DNA from: Asterella californica
Lineage: Eukaryota > Streptophyta > Marchantiopsida > Marchantiales > Aytoniaceae
Reading direction: 5' to 3'
DNA length: 64,000 nucleotides
Assembly (NCBI GenBank): GCA_036924285.1
Contig: JAYKYS010000009.1
Span: forward strand, 14,136,001 to 14,200,000
Positions 60,284 through 64,000 of the stretch are shown piece after piece; within the stretch, counting starts at the first letter, position 1, and each line of letters starts with the position of its first letter. The notes under the pieces are model-generated. The model did no database searches, was not told where the DNA came from, and saw nothing but the letters and a program-made list of their open reading frames with translations. The translations under genes were made by a program, and so were the position numbers.

Positions 60284-62316
60284 TGTCGTGTCGTGGACCG
60301 GCTCCTACATGAAATTCAAACTCCGATGCTTGTCGCTCCAAAAACATTCATGAGTAGACAAGCTAGGTCCCAGCTTATGGGCTTTTGGCATCATTTCGGA
60401 TCTTCATTTTCATCACATAGATGGGTAGAGCTCCTTGTCAGCTTTCCATAGGCACTTCGTCTACTTCGTTTGGACGCCTAGTGGAAAAGTTACAGGACTC
60501 GAAAGATGGAGAAAACAAGCTAGGCCCCAGCTTACGGGTTTTTGGCACCACTTCGGATCTTCGTTTTTATCGCACCAGTGGATAGAGCTCCTTGTCAGCT
60601 TTCCATAGGCACTTCATCTACTTCGTTTGGACGCCTAGTGGAAAAGTTACAAGACTCGAAAGATGGAGAAAACAAGCTAGGCTCCAGCTTACGGGCTTTT
60701 GGCGCAACTTCCGATCTTCACTTTCATCACATGGATGGGTAGAGCTCGTTGTCAGCATTCCATGGGCATATTGTTTATTTCTTTTGGACATCCAGAGAAG
60801 AAGTTATGCGATTCGAAAGAAGGTAAAATCAAGCTAGGCCCCTGGTTACTTGCTGACTGAGTATTTAGGGCTTCATGCGTTATATCAAAGACGCAAGGGG
60901 CCTGCTTCTTATTATTCAGGAGATTGAGGAGAGAACTGTACGTACAGAGACTGTTGGAAGGGGGTGCTTAAGGGGCTAGCTTGCGTCTGCGATCTGTCAA
61001 CGGACGATTCGGGAGATTTAAGAGTCCAATGCAAACGCGCAAGGCGTCGTTGGGTTCAGATCTATGCAGGCTACGCACTGGTTCAAACGGTTTGGGAAGA
61101 GACGGATCGGGGAGTGTGTAGTGAGGGAAATTGAGACGCAGGAAGCAGATTTGAGGTTTTCAGTTACCTGTGAAGGAGAGTTGGACCGTTCGGGCCGTTC
61201 CGGAGTCCAAACTTGCTGTCCTTGGATCCAACGGGATCAGAACACCGAGTTCTACAGGAAATTGAAGACGATGCCAGTTTTCATCGGGCGGTTTGGAAGT
61301 TTTGAGTGAAATTGGCTCGCAGGGAAGCGCTTACATCAGATTTTCATTCACCTGTGACCTGAGGTTGGGCTGTTCTTCGCGATCGGTGAGCCAAGCTCTT
61401 CGTTCTTGGTGCCTACGCGATCAGGGAGTCTTCATCTACTCATAGGAGAAGACCGTGTGTGAATTGGATTGTTGGTTTGAGTGTGGTGAGCAAGTTTGAG
61501 CCGCAGGGAGCTGATTTACGTCAGTTTTTTGCAACCTGCGGCCAAATTTCTCGAGTGGTTTTGCAAGGGGAACTCCAAACGACTTGTTTGGAGTCTCGTT
61601 GGGTTCAGGGTAGCTAGATCTATCTGCCAGCGAAGACGGATATCAGTTTGGACGATCCATTTGTGCGGTGTGAGCGGTTTTAAGCCGCAGGGAGGAGTTT
61701 TTGAAGGTTCGGTCACCTGCGACCGAAAATCGGCGATATCTCGGCTGTTGGGAGTCGGATCTGAAGGTTTCTTGGGTTAACGGAGTCAGCGGAGGAGACC
61801 CTATCGACATCTGAAGTCCGTTCAGCGAAAAGAGGAAGTCCACAGATAGGTCTTTTTCGGTTTCTTCGCTACGGGTTTTGCTCTTTTGAGTTCGTTAGAA
61901 TTCTGGTTGGTTGTATACAGCTTGTGGTAGCTAGCTTTAGCTAAGAGCTTATACATGGATGTGGTTTGGACTTGGGTTTGGATCTTGTGATACTGCTGTG
62001 GCTCTGTTTGTTAGCAAAGAGAAGTTTCTCTTGCTTTGAGCTACGCTTCGATGGTTTTGGGTCAGGGTTGTGATTCAAGGGGTGTTTTTAAGGGCTTTTG
62101 AAGCAGGTTACAGACCGCTCTGGTCTGTTTCTCAGTTCTGTGCTCTTAGGAGAAAGAACTGGCAGTGTACATACATTTGGGAGTGGTATATATCGCAGCA
62201 TTCGCTTTCGTGGTTGTTTTTTCTCTGTCTTGTCTCTGTTTCAGCACACAATTTCTCCACAGCCAGGAACCTCGTGTTTTCCTGGACATCCTTCACGCAA
62301 AACGTCCGACGCGACA
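60284..62316 (+). repeat. 3' LTR of the gag-only element
   Basis: 2,033 bp, TGTCGTG to GCGACA, with three 157-bp units. Differences from the 5' copy are few and mostly single bases, for example 'gtttcgacgcc' versus 'gtttggacgcc'. This indicates a recent insertion. Confidence 0.92.
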
Positions 62317-63137
62317 CCGTTCGACTGTTCAGGCCGTTCGAGAGTCTAAACTTGTTGTCCTTGGATCCATCGAGAACATAGAGTTCTTCAAGAAATTAAA
62401 TACAATATGAAGTTTCATCGGCCGACTTGAGAGATGTGAGTAAAATTAGCTTGTAGGGAGACACTTACGTCAGATTTTTATTCGTCTATGATCTGAAATT
62501 GGGTTGTTCTTTGCGATCAGGAGGAGTTTTTGGAGGTTTGATCACATGCGACCAAGAATCAAATATATCTCGGCTGTAAGAAGTCGGATCTAAGAGTTGT
62601 TGGAGTCAATGAAGTCAAGGTGGAAGACCTTATCTATATATGAAATCAGTTTGGCAAAAAGAGAAAATTCTTAGATAGGTCTTTTTGATCTTTTCGCTAT
62701 GATTTTTATCTTTTTTTCGATTTGGTAGAACTCTAGTTGGTTATATACGGCTTGTGATAGCTAGTTTTAGCTAAAGGCTTGTACATGGATATTGTTTGGA
62801 TCTGGGTTTGAATCGTGCGATACTGATGCAAAGCTTTTTGTTAGCAAATGGATGTTCTCTTTATTTTGAGTTACGCTTCGGTAATTTTGGATCTAGGTTG
62901 AGATTCAGAGACTTGTTTTAGGAGGTTAGGTGTAGATTATAGACCATTCAGGTCTATTTCTCAGTTTTGTGTTCTTAGAGAAAAATAAAAGAGTGTATAT
63001 AAAAGTGAGAGCTGGTATGTCTTGCGAAGCTTGTTCTCGTGGTTGTTTTTCTCTTTCTTGTCTCTGTTCAGCGATATCTCCACAGCCAGGAACTCACATT
63101 TTCATGGACAACCTTCATGCAAAATTCGATAAGATAC
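62317..63137 (+). repeat. Old gypsy 3' LTR, right part
   Basis: Resumes the LTR cut at 46,198 ('ccgttcg.ctgttcaggccgttcgagagtc' aligned to 'ccgttcgggccgttccggagtcc' of the young LTR). It is diverged throughout and ends near 63,137 at a GATA-like LTR terminus. Confidence 0.8.
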
Positions 63138-63214
63138 CGCTTTGTGGATTAATTATACATTCATGAGCGTCAAGGTATCATGTCCTCGTAGTTGTTTTGG
63201 CATCACTTTATCTT

Positions 63215-64000
63215 GTGTTTAAAAGTACTTGAGAGAAATATGGAGGTATTATGCGGAGTAAGTAACTAGGACGACGAGCAATGGAAGAAGAAAAGATACC
63301 AAAGATAACATGTGAGTCTTCTAACATAAGGAGATCTTCGATATGCAAAACGTCCTCCACAAAGGGAAAACATCTTAGAAGCGGGAGTAAAGTCCTCTAT
63401 ATCCACCGGTACCTCGAGGACGCGTAAATCATCTCTAAGTGAAACAAATCTCTCCGGCAGCTAGAAGTCCGACGGTATACCTATGAGAGACCAAGCCTTG
63501 CACTTTGACACTTTCACTCTGAACCTTACCAAGGTCAATTGAGAGACGAGGTGATCAAAGACAACACCGACTTAGTCCGCCGGACGTACGATGTGCATAT
63601 CATCAGCTAGAGATGGAAAAACACAACATGGAGCAGCCAAGGCGATGGCCAGGAGAGCTCTATAGTGAGCCAAGGCAAAGAGAGGTCCATCCAAAGGATC
63701 TCCCTGACAAGTATCTGCAGCGGAGCTGATGACTGTAACCTCCTCTATCGTCAGACCGTGTTGATAATAAAGAGAATAGGAAGAACCATAGAAAGATCGC
63801 ACGAAGAGAACGAGATCCTTCAAAGATCCACCGCCATCCATGAGCTCCCTAAAGATGGAAGCGCGAGAAATATTATTAAAAGTATTTTTCACGTCCATCT
63901 GTAGGACAACACAATCGAGATAGTTGTCCAAAAGAGCCATAATGTCGAAAGTCACAGACTCACAACTTCCAAGCGTCGCAACTCCAAACTGATGTGGACA
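63215..64000 (-). pseudogene. LINE-type reverse transcriptase fragment
   Basis: The minus strand from the window edge reads RT sequence: 'LQMDVKNTFNNISR' (palm motif A), 'QGDPLDGPLFALAHYRALL' and 'FPSLADDMHIV' (xADD catalytic box, non-LTR style). After a TAA (63,572) the same frame continues with 'RVKVSKCKAW' to a TAG and on to about 63,330. A frame change then gives 'SSIARRPSYLLRIIPP'. These are plant non-LTR retrotransposon ORF2 features. It is truncated by the window and inactive. It may or may not belong to the same family as the ORF1 remnant at 12-13 kb. Confidence 0.82.

Larger units (their letters stand above)
46199..62316 (+). mobile_element. Gag-only LTR element hosting a nested element
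   Basis: LTRs at 46,199-48,230 and 60,284-62,316 are about 2.03 kb each and very similar by eye. The target duplication is CCGT (or ACCGT) at 46,195-46,198 and 62,317-62,320. The internal region has an intact gag (48,414-50,000) but no protease, RT, RNase H or integrase: after gag only about 0.7 kb of tail remains once the nested element (50,156-59,660) is removed. This is a non-autonomous TR-GAG-type element (LTR elements with only gag, a known plant class). It presumably depends on pol of relatives such as the one at 31,668-42,997. Confidence 0.9.

Overview
The window looks like nuclear DNA of a plant-lineage (streptophyte) eukaryote. It has one intronless mTERF-family gene of the organelle-targeted type, no operons, a short TTTAGGG-type telomere-like stretch, long AT-rich spacers and deeply nested Ty3/gypsy LTR retrotransposons. 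The flavour of the gag-pol proteins (a CCHC of the form CxWCDGTDHxxxDC, an FLDD reverse-transcriptase box) makes me favour a non-seed plant or charophyte-grade genome. That is recall of style, not a database match.

Positions 1-22,276 are sparse. The only convincing host gene is the mTERF gene at 18,007-19,164 (minus). Around it are long spacers, a decayed LINE ORF1 broken into two opposite-strand pieces (11,994-13,470), small tandem repeats and a 25-bp hairpin.

Positions 22,277-43,700 are a pile of old minus-strand LTR elements into which a plus-strand autonomous-type gypsy element (31,668-42,997) has inserted. It has gag, protease, RT, RNase H and integrase, all frameshifted. Its 3' LTR was later hit by an unrelated element that now survives as a solo LTR with a 5-bp duplication (40,454-41,579).

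Positions 45,396-63,137 are a three-level nest. A decayed LTR was entered by a young gag-only element (46,199-62,316, related LTRs). That element was in turn entered by a 9.5-kb minus-strand gypsy element (50,156-59,660). This inner element is the most interesting object here. Its single-frame gag-pol reads gag, two CCHC knuckles, aspartic protease, a complete C5-cytosine DNA methyltransferase domain, RT, RNase H, integrase and a C-terminal PHD finger. Its terminal repeats are circularly permuted, it is flanked by an 82-bp direct duplication instead of a 4-5 bp target duplication, and its 5' internal edge carries a 12-nt self-complement to its own LTR. The polyprotein has no frameshift over 7.2 kb but has several nonsense codons, almost all TAG.

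The right edge (63,215-64,000, minus) is a LINE-type reverse-transcriptase fragment that runs off the window. In effect the window is one host gene beside a stratified retrotransposon graveyard in which the youngest layers are a gag-only element and a methyltransferase-carrying element.
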